Assembly: GCA_022606425.2 (NCBI GenBank)
Contig: JAHDVF020000190.1
Coordinates: 124,001 to 188,000, forward strand
Source: Lepidostoma basale
Taxonomy: Eukaryota; Arthropoda; Insecta; Trichoptera; Lepidostomatidae
Length of the DNA: 64,000 nt
Direction: 5' to 3'
Shown here: in pieces, positions 1 through 10,642 of the stretch
Layout of the letters: each line of letters starts with the position of its first letter
Numbering within the stretch: the stretch's first letter is position 1
The notes under the pieces: generated by a model
What the model was told of the DNA's origin: nothing
Seen by the model: the letters and a program-made list of their open reading frames with translations, nothing else
The model's database searches: none
Position numbers and translations under genes: made by a program

Positions 1-429
1 ACAACCCCCTCCGGGGGGCAAGCCTTTGTGATATCTGTGCAGGGGGGTATAAATACTATTATGGCGTGCCGTGGTCCTCGGAACTGTGCAAGGGACACTG
101 GAAGCAATTTAATGCAAAGTTATTTCAAGAGCTAAAAACAAGAATCATACTTGATTGTAGCGAAATGAAAAGGGATGCATATTTCTGCTAAGTCTGCTAA
201 GACTACTTGATAAGGTAAACTTCTTATGCAATACTCACGGTATAAATATGAATATCAAGGAAACAAAATATACGATCATTAGCAAGAAGCGAATAAATCC
301 GGTACCAACATTAAAAATTAAAAACGACAGATAGAGTAGGTTTGTCGGGGTTAAATGCATAACCCACATAAGTGGACTTCGACGCTGAACCAGCATATTT
401 CATGATGAAATATAGTACACAAAACCCCT

Positions 430-857
430 GACTCAGGACCTACTTATCAAAACTGATGAGTCTAGGGCCCAGATTTATTCGGTTTGGTCACTAGGTCACT
501 AGAGCACGGCATCGTGTACAAAGGCAAGCAAAGCATATAAAAGCGGTACTTCCAACCACCCAATACGTCAGTCAGTATTGCGACTTCTAACCGACACGAG
601 TCTACGCCGTCAAGTCTACGTATGAGAAACCTCCGACCTTCCTACCGAGCTACGAAACCGTTTACACTGCTACGCCACGTAACTTCCGAGGAGTCTTCGC
701 TCCAGCCGACCGACGCTACTGCCCAGTGAGCCGTCAGCCCCAGCTGCTATCGACGTCCAGGCGCACGCTCCATCACGAGTACATAATACCGTTAAGGTAT
801 GATTACTTGTGATCTGCAATAAACGCTGGACCCTCCACTGCTTTTATCTCTCACCAC
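430..857 (+). promoter_or_regulatory. LTR-like promoter and polyadenylation unit
   Basis: TATA box TATAAAAG at 535-542, arthropod initiator TCAGTC at 568-573 (33 bp later), a GC-richer leader to ~770, an imperfect 17-bp-arm hairpin (772-813), then AATAAA at 818-823. The order TATA, start, polyA signal within 300 bp is what a U3-R-U5 long terminal repeat looks like. No second LTR, primer-binding site or pol frame is visible, so a solo LTR is the likely reading. Confidence 0.4.
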
Positions 858-904
858 ATACCCCCAAAGGTTAATTAATACAAATACCTAGTTTGTTAGC
901 TGAA

Positions 905-1140
905 TGATGAATGGGACCGCAGTCAGGATATAAGAACAAGATTACCTAGGAGATCGACGTCTTTCATATTAGTGAAAGTGCGTTCAGAAGACAAAAATTC
1001 TCTTAACTTGAGAGAGTATCTTATCTTCCTAAAGTTGAACCATCTCTCATGCGTTCCTGATTCTATACCCTTTCTCAAATAGATGCCCTAAACTGTAATT
1101 ATGTTTGTAATATCTTTTGAGTGAATAAATAAACTGAAAA
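905..1140 (+). mobile_element. Jockey-like LINE 3' end
   Basis: 'GDRSQDIRTRLPRRSTSFILVKVRSED'-frame remnants: the DNA matches 27990-28180, which encodes SEIDVFHINESTFRR and the post-stop 'AAACCATCTCTCATGCG' trailer. It lies tail-to-tail with the reversed copy at 1195-1830. Confidence 0.65.
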
Positions 1141-1194
1141 AAACACTAAAAGAAATTTAAAAATAAAAGTGATGGACACTGGTGTATTTAAATC

Positions 1195-1830
1195 AAATCA
1201 GTTTATTTTCTCAAAATATATTACAAACATTTATTATAGTTTAAAACATATATTGAGAACAGGTTAAATATAATAAATATGTATATAATACCAGGAACGG
1301 ATGAGAGATGGTTCGACATTAGGAATATAAGATACTCTCCAAAGTCAAGAGTATTTGTCTTCTGAACGTACTTTCAGGAATATGAAAAACATCGATCTCC
1401 AAAGCGATCAATTTCAGCAGTTTGATTGCTCTCCCCACCGGCATCACCAAAGGCAGGTTGGTTCTGCATGCTGGGAGATAAAACAGTCTGTGCTGACGCT
1501 GTCAAAGATAACCATCCGCAACATAAAGATGGATAGCCTCCGAGATGACGGAATTCTCAAAGAATCCCCTGATAAGTCTGAAGAAATGGGTAAGTGTGTA
1601 CCCATCCCTTCTTATCTGTAAAATATTGGTCCCCAGAATGCTCAAGAGGAATGCAGTAGGATAAAGCCACGGATAGCTACCAAACTCCCTCATGTAGAGA
1701 TATCTGAGAAATCTTTTCTGAACCCTCTCAAACATGAGCGATTATCTCGCCTCGTGGGGACTCCATATCACCGAGCCACACTCGAGCCGGCTCCGGACCA
1801 ATGAGTTCTACAAAATTCGCAAAACGTAGA
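1195..1830 (-). mobile_element. Jockey-like LINE 3' end
   Basis: Frame 1735-1502: MFERVQKRFLRYLYMREFGS, YPWLYPTAFLLSILGTNILQ and RRDGYTLTHFFRLIRGFFE; downstream codons for NLPLVMPVGRAIKLL and IDVFHI follow. Upstream (1740-1830) is the 'SVIWSPH' region. This C-terminal block is shared by all 'LRYLY' pieces in the window. Confidence 0.78.
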
Positions 1831-1873
1831 GATTCCAGAAAATTCTACAAGTTCGGAGAATGAATCCCAACAT

Positions 1874-2262
1874 TTTCAGTGCAACCTATGGATCTGAGAC
1901 ATGGACGTTAACTAAAGAAGAAATGCACAAAATCAAAGTTGCACAACGAGCCATGGAAAGATTGGGTACCTTAGAGACCATATACCCAACGTGGAGATTA
2001 GAAGACGCACCAGGGTCACCAATGTAGGGATACGCATTGCGAGGATGAAGTGGCAGTGGGCTGGTCATGTGTGTCGATGGGATGATGGTAGATGGAGCCA
2101 GAGGGTTACTGAATGGAAGCCAAGGTTAGGCCGAAGAATTGTCGGGAGACAGCCTACCAGGTGGAGCGATGATATTGTGAGGATGGTGGGAAGGGCCTGG
2201 AGAACACTGGCGAGAGACCGAGAGATTTGGCGTGGGGGTGGAGAGGTTTAGGTCAAGCAGGT
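1874..2262 (+). mobile_element. RTE-like LINE, C-terminal piece
   Basis: YGSETWTLTKEEMHKIKVAQ, then frame 1991-2251 gives MKWQWAGHVCRWDDGRWSQR, LGRRIVGRQPTRWSDD and RTLARDREIWR. This 'KWQWAGHVxRxxDgRWsxrv' end is typical of insect RTE-type reverse transcriptases. Truncated at both ends. Confidence 0.75.
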
Positions 2263-2279
2263 AAATTTTTTTGAGTTTA

Positions 2280-3030
2280 AATACTGAATTACATAAGTAT
2301 TAAACAGATAAACTGGCAAAACGCGTAGTGTCAGTTCGTACTACAAAACCAGACCGAAATTTTAAAACGTACAAACGGAGATGAAAGCGACTGCACGTGA
2401 GACACAAGTGAGTGACACGTGAGCGATCGTTTATCGAACAAAAAACGACGGTCGAAAAATGTGCGAAATAGCGAATGTGCGAAAGGCGAACGTTCGAAAG
2501 TCGAAAGCTGCCTGTATATATTTTTGTTTAAAGTTCATGAATTTGGCTAATATTTTATGGATGTAACTTAATTGCGATAATTAGATTTTGATTGCGCTTT
2601 GAATGTTACGGGCGAAAAAAAATTAAATAAATCCGAACGAATCAGTGGGTCTTAATAATAAAATGTCCCGAAAAGAAATAAAAGGAAAGCGAAATCATAG
2701 CGGAAAATTCTCTCGATTTTCCTTACAAGATATTCCAGCCGACGCGTAAATCAATAGTATCAATTCAAGCAGAAATTTTGTTAATTTAATTCAAGGTGTG
2801 CCATTTGTGAGTCTTGCTCAAGAATCACGTCATCAAATAGGGGTGGAGTGATTTTAAATTAAAATAAACGGTGTTCTAAGATAAAAACGATTAAAAAAAT
2901 TTGACGATTTAAAAAGGATTGCTTCTCTTGCTTATCAGTAAGGGCATTGGCGGTGCGTCAACCTTTTGAAACATTTAAAAAAAAAACATCACGCCGTCTA
3001 TCTGAAAAGAGATTAGATCAGAGCGCGGCA
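2280..3030. other. No gene recognised
   Basis: AT-rich. A short frame, MSRKEIKGKRNHSGKFSRF (2663-2749), has no support. The RTE end lies to the left and Jockey-like remnants to the right. Confidence 0.4.
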
Positions 3031-3039
3031 TTGTATCAA

Positions 3040-3680
3040 CTACAATAAGCATTTTGGAGACATTGATGTTTTCCATTTGAACGAGCGAAATTTAAAAAAA
3101 TTGATCGGAGCAACATTTCGGATTATTATAATATATAGATGTGTTCCATCTTAATGAAAGTGATTTTTTTTAAAATGGTTTGAGCAACCCTTCGGGGCGA
3201 ATGAAACTAGTTACTCTACTTTTTCTTTTCTTGTATTTTTCTTTTTTTACATTTTCAAATTATATTTATATCTTTAATTATTCATTATTACTAGAACTAC
3301 TAGTTTTCCCTTTAACTTATCAAAGTGTTACTTTATTCTTCTTATATATTTAACCTTATGTCAGTTGTTATATAATATTTGTGGTAGCATGTAATTGGCC
3401 TTGTTTTGTTGTATCTGTGTGTTTATATTCATATACTGAATTTGCTGTTTCTTACCCTCAATAATAAAAAGAATAAAAATAAATACAAACATATTACTTT
3501 TTTATTTATTCTCTTTTTTCAACTCTTTAATATTATGTATAGCCTTAGTTTGTTTTATATTAACTTCAATTTTGTTTCACACTGTCATTTGTTAACTGTT
3601 AACTATTATTTTATATATGTAGTAGCATGTAATTGGCCTAAGCTAAATTCTTCTAAATGTTTTATTAAATATATGTTATT
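3040..3680 (+). mobile_element. Jockey-like 3' ends and duplicated trailer
   Basis: GDIDVFHLNERN (~3056-3092) and IDVFHLNESDFF (~3134-3170) are two copies of the Jockey-like C-terminal motif 80 bp apart. The AT-rich trailer that follows is itself partly duplicated: 'GTAGCATGTAATTGGCCT' occurs at ~3384 and ~3622. No larger ORF. Confidence 0.5.
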
Positions 3681-3693
3681 GATATGGCTGTAT

Positions 3694-4375
3694 GTTTTTC
3701 TTCTTCTTCTTTGTTGTAGACCTATGTGGTCTGTTCTCCAGAGTGTTGCTCCTCCTGTGAGGTCGACTCCCAGCTGTCCTTCCATCTTTTAGGAGGTCTT
3801 CCGAGTCCCATGAGGCTGATTATGCAACGCAATATAGGGGAGTCTGGTGGTGTCCATTATTTAAACATTACCGTACCAGTCCCTTTTTCGCTCTACTCCA
3901 TCCTATAATATCCTCAACCTCACATATCTATCTTATTCTGGTGTTCGTCACGCGATCTCTCAGTGTCTTGCCTGCTATCGTCCTCAGTGTCTTCATCTCG
4001 GAAGTCCTCAAATTTGTTTAGTCCTTACTGTGGTCTTACGCATACTTTATAGATTCTTATCCTACTCTTAATGACCATGTCTTTGTTTTTCCATATTGTG
4101 CATTTTAGAGCGCCAGATATTGCAGCTGCCTTGTTTATTTGGGCTTGTATTTCTTCCCGCAGATCAGCTCCTCCCACCAGATCTATGCCTAGATACTTGA
4201 AGGTCCTGATCTGTTCTATGGGTTAATTTTCTATAACCAGGTTAGATGTTTTGGGTGTTTTGAAAAAGGTAATACATTTTGTTTTTTCAGTAGAGATCGT
4301 CATATTGTATTTCTTACAGGCTTGATGTAGTCTGTCTAGCATTTTTTGTAAGTCATTATCGTCTGCATAACATAC
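3694..4375 (-). mobile_element. LINE (TFKYLGIDL type), RT C-terminal region
   Basis: On -, broken frames read DDNDLQKMLDRLHQACKKYN, TKCITFFKTPKTSNL, 'RTFKYLGIDLVGGADLREEI', QAQINKAAAISGALKCTIWK and a C-terminal end with a GAAGAAGAA tail at 3694-3706. Same family as 16715-17315 (+) and 23925-24330 (+). Confidence 0.72.
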
Positions 4376-4379
4376 CACA

Positions 4380-4900
4380 TTAACAATTTGTAATTATATG
4401 TTAATTAAATAATATAAAGTTTTTTCACGTTTCTATTAAATAAACATTGTCACAAGACATGATAATTTCTTATCGAAAGATACAGTATTTGAATATGAAG
4501 TAAAAATGGGTCGGAGCAAACAATGGAGTTGTTGAATCCCTACTTTAAATATTGTCAAATCAGTCGTATTGTGCCAGGCCTCCCCGGGGGTACGGAAACA
4601 CCCCGTCAACCCCCGAAACACCCCTGAACCTCCCTCTTCCTTCGTGTTTACGGAGTGTTCCTTCTATCAGTTCAAATATTTGCAAAAAATCTGTTATTCA
4701 CGCAAAAATGTAAGATTTTATCAGGAATTCTGTCGAAATTATGTAGGTTTAATTTTAATAAATACATATTTGCTCTGCTTTATAATTTCGTCAACATTGT
4801 AATGTATAATAATTGTTATGAAAATAAAAAGGTATACAAAAAAGCTAAGATGGCAGCGTAAAGAGATAATTTGTATTTTTAACAAAATTAGGGTTTTGAT
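4380..4900. other. No gene recognised
   Basis: AT-rich with a C-rich patch at 4575-4640 ('CCCCGGGGGTACGG...'). Nothing coding. Confidence 0.4.
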
Positions 4901-4902
4901 AA

Positions 4903-5320
4903 TCTAACTAACTAAGTAACTGACTGACCATTACGCCGTTTCCCCGAAGGGGTAGGCAGAAAGAATGGATTCCCACACTTTTCTTTCCTGACATACTTCT
5001 ATCATTTCATCAATATTCATACATCGTGTCATGCACGCACGTCGATCACTCCGACTCCTTACGTGGCAGACATTCAATATTTGATTTATTTGATCGTGTC
5101 ACATTTTTCTCGGTCTTCCTCTATTTCTAGTTCCATTTACATCGTTGACATATACTTTTTTTTTAACATTATTTCTTTCTTTTTAACAAACCATCTTTAT
5201 GATCCTTTCATTAATTTGTTTACAACACTTATATTCGACACTCTATCATACACAGTTTTTCCACACATTCGTCTTAGAGATCTCATTTCTACTGCATTTA
5301 TTCTTTTTTCATACATACAT
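4903..5320 (-). mobile_element. GTTA-family LINE, subfamily a (decayed)
   Basis: Complement shows the 'CCCCTTCGGGGAAACGGCG' end and a GTTA-like tail (4903-4930). The CMTRCMN, WHDQINQILN and 'MRSLRRMC' coding blocks are recognisable but broken by indels. Confidence 0.72.
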
Positions 5321-5439
5321 ATGGATAAACATAAACACTATGTGAAATTCCAAAAAAATGGTTTTTTTCATGAATAAAAATACTGTTTTTTTCCACTTTT
5401 GAAACCTGGAACTTTAAAGTAGAAAAATTAGTGTTTTAA

Positions 5440-5735
5440 TTCATTTAAAAAATGTGAATGGTGTACTTCGTTGGTTTGGACATATGGAAGGCACAGATAA
5501 AGAAATATTGATTAAGAAAGTCACTTTAAAGATGTGAATAAAGTACGGAGTCGAGGAAGACCGAGGAAAATATGGCGTGACCAAATTAGTAAAATATTAA
5601 AGGTTGGCCACGTTAGAAGCTAAAAGAAGCAACGTGGTTGAGGAGGAAGCTAAAGAGGTGTGTCAGAAAGAATTAGTGTGGCGGTCCATTCTCTCTGCCT
5701 ACCCTTACGGTTATGGTAAGACCGTATGATGGTTG
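5440..5735 (+). mobile_element. GTTA-family LINE, subfamily b (decayed)
   Basis: RWFGHMEG at ~5466, RSRGRPRKIWRDQISKILKV near 5540-5600 and VWRSILSAYPYG near 5677 are visible across frames. The tail region after 5725 has lost its repeats. Confidence 0.68.
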
Positions 5736-5923
5736 GATGCTGTTGTTGTCACCAAGATATAAGACGGTCTTCATGACGTTCCGTTTGGAATGAAAAGATT
5801 TTCCTCTGAATGGACAGGACGTCGATAATTCGTTTCTTGGACCTTGATTTTGCTTTGTAATAGGAAATTTATTGAATTTAAATTTGAAAAAAAAAGTTCT
5901 ATACAATTAATAAACGTATAAAT

Positions 5924-6098
5924 ATAGGAGTGAGCAGAGAAGAATGAGATCTCTTAGACGAATGTGTGGGGAAAAAAGTATGTGAGAGTGTCGAATGTAA
6001 GTGTTGTAAACAAATTAATGAAAAGATCATTAAGATGGTTTGGACATATGGAATGAATGAATGAAGAAATAATGTTAAAAATGTATATATTAAGATAT
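5924..6098 (+). mobile_element. GTTA-family LINE, subfamily a fragment
   Basis: Begins 'GAAATGAGATCTCTTAGACG'-like sequence and continues to 'TTAAGATGGTTTGGACATATGG', the MRSLRRMC to LRWFGHM segment. Internal fragment without a tail. Confidence 0.65.
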
Positions 6099-6288
6099 TG
6101 CTGGCGGGTATTTTGGTACATTAGCAAACTTCACAATTTTTCACTATTTTTTATATTTGCATCGATTTTTTAAAGATTCATATTTCTCCTTTTTTATTAA
6201 AATAAAACTAACGTATTGGACTGGAATATTTTTTCAGGTTTGACATGTTACTAATTATAATATTACAAACATTTTAAATTAATATAGA

Positions 6289-6640
6289 TGCGAGACATGG
6301 ACATTTACACATCGGGCCATGGAAAGATCTATGTCTGGTATCTCACTTATTATACTTAATAGTATAGTCAACGTGAAGATTTTAAGACGCACTGGGGTTA
6401 CCGATAGGGATACGCATTGCGAAGATGAAGTGGCAATCGACTGGAAGATGGAGTCAGAGCGTTAGTGAATGGAGGCTAAGATTGGGACGGAAAATGTCGG
6501 GAGATAGCCTAAAAGGTGGAGCGATGATATTTATAAGGACAGTGGGATGGACTTGGATAAAACTGGCGAGAGACTGAGAGAGATGGCGTTTACGTCCAGC
6601 AGGGGATGGAGCAAGCTGACGGAGAAAAGTTTAAACTTCT
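6289..6640 (+). mobile_element. RTE-like LINE, C-terminal piece (decayed)
   Basis: Same subfamily as the piece at 1.9 kb: 'CETWTFT' at ~6291, MKWQ at ~6425, DSLKGGAMIFIRT-like remnants, 'WRLRPAGDGAS' and the end 'AGCTGACGGAGAA'. Confidence 0.65.
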
Positions 6641-7262
6641 TACTGATGACGATTGAACAGTAAACCAAGTATTTCTTTTTTATTCGCCTTCACTTTGTGT
6701 TGTGGATTCATATTTGAATAAATATAATTATACTTTGTATTGCAACACTTTTTATTTTCACTGAACTCTGTCATGTTTCGGTTACAAGTAACCTTTATAA
6801 TGTATACAATTTTAACAATCAAATAAAACAGAGCGGTCACTTATATACTAAATGGAGATCGAGTTATTTATAAAAGTGAAAGGGATAAAGAAAACGGTAT
6901 TGAAATTTTACATAACCTAACTTTAAACAATTAATAAATTTTAGAAATTAAAAAAGCCAACAAAAATAATTAATTAAATTTAAATTCAATTCTTATGCTC
7001 GATATGTTCCCGTTACATCTCCCCTCTCCTCAATCCTAATTATACCCGTTCCACTCGATAAGTTCCCGTTACATCTCCACTCTCCTCAATCCTAATTATA
7101 CCCCTTTCCACTTTTATAAATAACTCGATCTCCATTTAGTATATAAGTGACCGTTCTGTTTTATTTGATTGTTAAAATTGCAAACATTGATAAAGGTTAC
7201 TTGTTACCGAAACATGTCTGAGTTCAGTGAAAATAAAAAGTGGTGTTATACAAAATAAACAA
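6640..7262. mobile_element. Inverted pair of Penelope-like ends (type A)
   Basis: The + copy runs ~6925-7262 and a partial - copy ~6640-6924, meeting head to head. Each has 'TTTAGTATATAAGTGACC' followed ~65 bp later by the ribozyme-like segment. The + copy also has a ~59-bp tandem duplication (7000-7105). Inverted partial 5' copies are a known habit of Penelope-like insertions. Confidence 0.65.
7187..7218 (+). ncRNA. Hammerhead-like motif, type A (decayed core)
   Basis: UUGAUAAA, stem II GGUUAC/GUUACC, GAAAC, AUGU, C. Stem II and the GAAAC-AUGUC half are good, but CUGANGA is degraded (C3 and G8 changed). Its inverted partner at 6768-6806 (-) is worse. Confidence 0.5.
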
Positions 7263-7274
7263 TTTATAAAACAT

Positions 7275-7670
7275 GCATCAGGCCCATAATGACATAAGGA
7301 ATCGAAGCAAGAGCAGACAATGTCGGAACCAAACATCACTTAGGAGTAGTAGAAATGAGAACATTGCGACCTATTGTGGGGAGAGCCCTTAGAGATAGGA
7401 TACCCAATGAAGAAATTCGCAAATTCTGCAAAATTGAAGACATAGTGAGATGGAGAAGGCAGAGAAGACGATTCTGGAGGGACCACATCGAGAGAATGGA
7501 TCCAGCAAGAATTCCCAATATCGTGATGCACGAGACTCCAGAGGGCCGTCGACCACCAGAACGACCACAAAAAAGATGGAGAGAAGGATGGTCGTCTTCG
7601 TCACAGGAAGAAAGTTGATATCCTGCATAAACAGATCGCAAGATCTACAAACAGAAGAAAAATAATAAGA
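7275..7670 (+). mobile_element. LINE C-terminal piece (WRRQRRRFWRDH type)
   Basis: 'IMTYGIEARADN'-like start, then frame 7355-7618: MRTLRPIVGRALRDRIPNEE, RKFCKIEDIVRWRRQRRRFW, RDHIERMDPARI and RPPERPQKRWREGW. Related reversed pieces lie at 48115-48375 and ~38400-38500, the former with a GAAGAAGAAGA tail. Confidence 0.72.
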
Positions 7671-7679
7671 TTAATAATT

Positions 7680-8265
7680 TTTTTAAAGGATAGAAAATCT
7701 TTATTTCCGTGAAAAATTTTAGGGGTTGGAACTAGTGATGATGTATTCAATATAGCACACACCTTGTATTTATATTCAAACATTTTTTGTTATGTAAATA
7801 TGCAAATAATTTATAGCTATACTCAATCAATCACACAACAAAATACAGAGTATTCGCAGACTAGCACATCGCAGGGTCGTTACATTTCAACACGTACCCC
7901 CGAACCTCCGCTATAAGCCACCACCGCCCCCTCAGCGCGGCCTACCCTCCGCCCCCATACGCCCGCCCCCCTGGCACCGCGCTATAGACCACAACTGTCA
8001 TTAATGAGACATTTACATTAGGGAATCGAATTTACTGAGAAAATTTATGGAGGGAAGTGATAACAATATTACATAAAATTATCTTTATATTTTCTTTGTT
8101 TCGTATACCGGGTTTTTACGTGATTTTAATGTATATCAAAACTCGATTTAAATATCTATAATTAGTGATACATACGTTTTAAAACAAGGAAAAACAGCGC
8201 AAAAAAGAAAAACAGCAAAGAAAATTTCCAATAAAATTGTCTTAAAATATGAACTGTCAAAAATA
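7680..8265. other. No gene recognised; GC-rich island
   Basis: 7895-7995 is sharply C-rich in AT-rich surroundings, resembling 15400-15560. No open frame of note. Confidence 0.35.
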
Positions 8266-8269
8266 CAAA

Positions 8270-8652
8270 CAAACAAACCATCACGCCGTTTCTCCGCAGG
8301 GGTAAGCAGAGTTTTTCCTATGTCGTTCATAGGCAGAGAGAATGGACCGCCATACTACTCTATCCTTGCACCCCTCTCTAGGTTTCTCCACATTCATACA
8401 GCGAGTCATAAACGCACGTTGATTCTTCCGACTTCCAACATGACCAACCTTTAAAATTTAATTTAATTTGGTCATGCCATGTTTTCCACGGTCTTCCCCG
8501 ACTCCGTATTCCATTTATATTATTAACGTATACTTTCTTAACCATTATTTCTCCATCCATGCACTCCATTCGTCCGAACTAACGCAGCGATCCTTTCATA
8601 ATTTTGTTCATAATACCTTCTTCCGCTCTACATTTCTTTCTTATATCAACAT
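8270..8652 (-). mobile_element. GTTA-family LINE, subfamily b (3' part, split by Penelope unit)
   Basis: GTTTGTTTG tail at 8270-8282, then SILSAYPC, CMTRCMN, WHDQIK and NKIMKGSLR blocks on -. The LINE stops at 8652 and resumes at 8871: the two sides join seamlessly once the 204-bp insert and one copy of its 14-bp duplication are removed. Confidence 0.8.
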
Positions 8653-8856
8653 AATAATTAAATAAAACGATGTTTTTTTTTAACTGGCATCGACAGACTG
8701 GACCATGACCAGTCTGTCGATGCCAGCGAGCCTGGCGAAACCGGTCGCTGTCTAAATAAAGACAAAAGTGGAAGTAGTTAAAAAAAAACATCGTTTTATT
8801 TAATTATTATTTAAAATGAACTTCCATCAAGAGATTTCAGTAAAATCATTTGATTA
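8653..8856 (+). mobile_element. Complete 204-bp Penelope-like unit with ribozyme-like core (type B)
   Basis: Inserted in a LINE with a 14-bp duplication TCTTATATCAACAT (8639-8652, 8857-8870). It opens with an inverted copy of its own middle (palindrome about 8690-8727) and contains CUGUCGA-U-GCCAG / CUGGC-GAAAC-CGGUC (8714-8746), a hammerhead layout with A6 replaced by U. Stem III would be the self-complementary ACCGGU. Variable target duplications plus partial inverted 5' copies are typical of Penelope-like elements. Confidence 0.72.
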
Positions 8857-8870
8857 TCTTATATCAACAT

Positions 8871-9256
8871 TTTAGATTCTGTCGTATATCGTTCTATTGC
8901 ACACACGTCTTAGGGACCGCATTTATTCTGCTCTCATCCCTCTTTTGCGAGTTCCATGCTTCGCTTCCATACATAAGTGTTGGGACCAGAACTCTATTGT
9001 GAACAGCCCTTTTCGCTATGATTGATACATTCTTGTTTCCAATAACTATTTTTAAAGTTCCATTCACTTTGTTACCCGCACTAACCCTTTTTTCGGCGTC
9101 ACTATCCGTTCGGCCGTCCGCTGAGAACATGCTACCTAAATACACAAATTCACTCACCTGCTCCAAGTTCTCTTCGTTCACACTTATGTTACAAACTGTT
9201 ATTTGTTCTTCCCTTTTAAAAACCATCACCTTAGGCTGTCCACACTCATCATTAAA
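8871..9256 (-). mobile_element. GTTA-family LINE, subfamily b (5' part of split copy)
   Basis: Frame 9229-8894 gives NISVNEENLEQVSEFVYLGS, AGNKVNGTLKIVIGNKNVS, MYGSEAWNSQKRDESRINAV and so on, continuing the copy cut at 8652. Subfamily b extends further 5' here than elsewhere. Confidence 0.78.
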
Positions 9257-9444
9257 TCATATGATATGAACTGTCCCTTTTCTAAATCAATAGTAACATT
9301 CGAATAATTCTTTTCAAAATTTATTCCATTGATCTTTGTTATTTTATGTCTCTGCTACTCTAACTAAGAAAACTAACACATGTTATATATGTTCCTAGAT
9401 TCTTGCATTTATCTTGTAAATTTTTTGTTAATTTATATCGTTCT

Positions 9445-9480
9445 CTCGATGATAAAGGTGTAAAGCCTTCGAAACATGTC
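9445..9480 (+). ncRNA. Hammerhead-like motif, type C
   Basis: UCGAUGA-UA-AAGG...CCUU-C-GAAAC-AUGU-C. U4 reads C. It is followed by 'GAGAAAAATAAACTCAAAAG', shared with the motifs at 60.6 and 63.2 kb. Confidence 0.5.
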
Positions 9481-9547
9481 GAGAAAAATAAACTCAAAAG
9501 TGGAAAAAAAAGTGTTTTTATTCGTTAAAAAAACATAAAAATATATG

Positions 9548-10346
9548 GTGAATTGTACGTATGAGGTATGCATGCGAAATGATCTAATGATGAATATTAA
9601 TAAGTCCAAGGTAATGATTTTTGAAAAGGAAGAAAACACGACAGTCTGCAACATTAGCGTGAATGGTGAAAACTTGGAGCAAGTAGTTGAGTTTGTGTAT
9701 TTAGGTAGTATGTTTACAAGAGATGGGAGAGTGGAGAGGGATATTGAAAGAAGGGTTGGGGCAGGCAACAAAGTGAATGGTGCACTTAAAGTTGTCATCG
9801 CAAACAAAAACCTATCCAAAAAAGCTAGAATGGCGGTGCACAATGGTGTTCTTCTACCGACCCTTATGTATGGAAGCGAAGCATGGAACTGGCAAAGGAA
9901 GGATGAAAGTAGAATAAATGCAGTAGAAATGAGATCTCTTAGACGAATGTGGGGATATTCTGTGTATGATAGAGTGTCGAATGAAAATATAAGAAGTGAA
10001 TGCGGTGCGAATGACGGTGTCATGAACAAAATAATGAAAGGATCATTAAGATGGTTTGGACATATGGAAAGAATGAATGAAGAAAGAATGGTAAAAAATT
10101 ATATGTTAATGATGTAAATGGTACCAGAAATTAGAGGAAGACCAAGGAAAACGTGGCACGATCAAATAAATCAAATATTAAATGTCGGCCATGTGAGGAG
10201 TCAGAGAAATCGACGCGCGTGCATGACACGATGTATGAATGTTGAGGAATCGAGAGAAATATGTCAGGAAAGAAAGGTGTGGCAGTCCATTCTTTCTGCC
10301 TACCCCTTCGGGGAGACGGCGTGATGGTTAGTTAGTTAGTTAGTTT
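9548..10346 (+). mobile_element. GTTA-family LINE, subfamily a
   Basis: 5'-truncated RT C-terminal region. The frame 9545-10117 reads MYGSEAWNWQRKDESRINAV, LRRMWGYSVYDRVSNENI and LRWFGHMERMNEERM. One frameshift follows, then GRPRKTWHDQINQILNVGH to SILSAYPFGETA. It ends in GTTAGTTAGTTAG. The 11-bp duplication AAAAATATATG lies at 9537-9547 and 10347-10357. It landed in the sequence just downstream of a Penelope-like ribozyme unit (9445-9480). Confidence 0.88.
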
Positions 10347-10451
10347 AAAAATATATGTCATTTAATATTTTTTTTAAAAAGTCTTCTTTAATACTTCAAC
10401 AGGTAACAGCATCATCAGGTGTTACAGTAAATGATTAGTTTATTGTAACAC

Positions 10452-10487
10452 CTGATGATGCCAACATCTGTTGGCGAAACAGTTATC
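10452..10487 (+). ncRNA. Hammerhead-like motif, type D (intact core)
   Basis: CUGAUGA-U-GCCAAC-AUCU-GUUGGC-GAAAC-AGUUAU-C: intact CUGANGA and GAAA, 6-bp perfect stem II. The distal stem I candidate UUUAUU (10438-10443) / AAUAAA (~10503) is possible. An inverted partial copy (10403-10426) makes a 20-bp-arm palindrome just upstream. Confidence 0.7.
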
Positions 10488-10642
10488 GCGACACTCTCAG
10501 TGAATAAAAAGTAATTGTGATATTATAACAGTGTTTTTATTTTTAACAGTAAAAATGTTGAAGTATCATAGTGTTTCGGCCAAAACTATCTATAATAATT
10601 TTCTAAATTAAACACAAAAGTCCAGATCGCCCAGCTGACAAC

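Noticed and set aside
3406..3792. 128-codon hydrophobic open frame
   Set aside because: Phe/Leu/Tyr-rich translation of AT-rich LINE trailer running into a reversed LINE tail; not a membrane protein gene.
9433..10029. 198-codon open frame on -
   Set aside because: Antisense shadow of the LINE at 9548-10346, as above.
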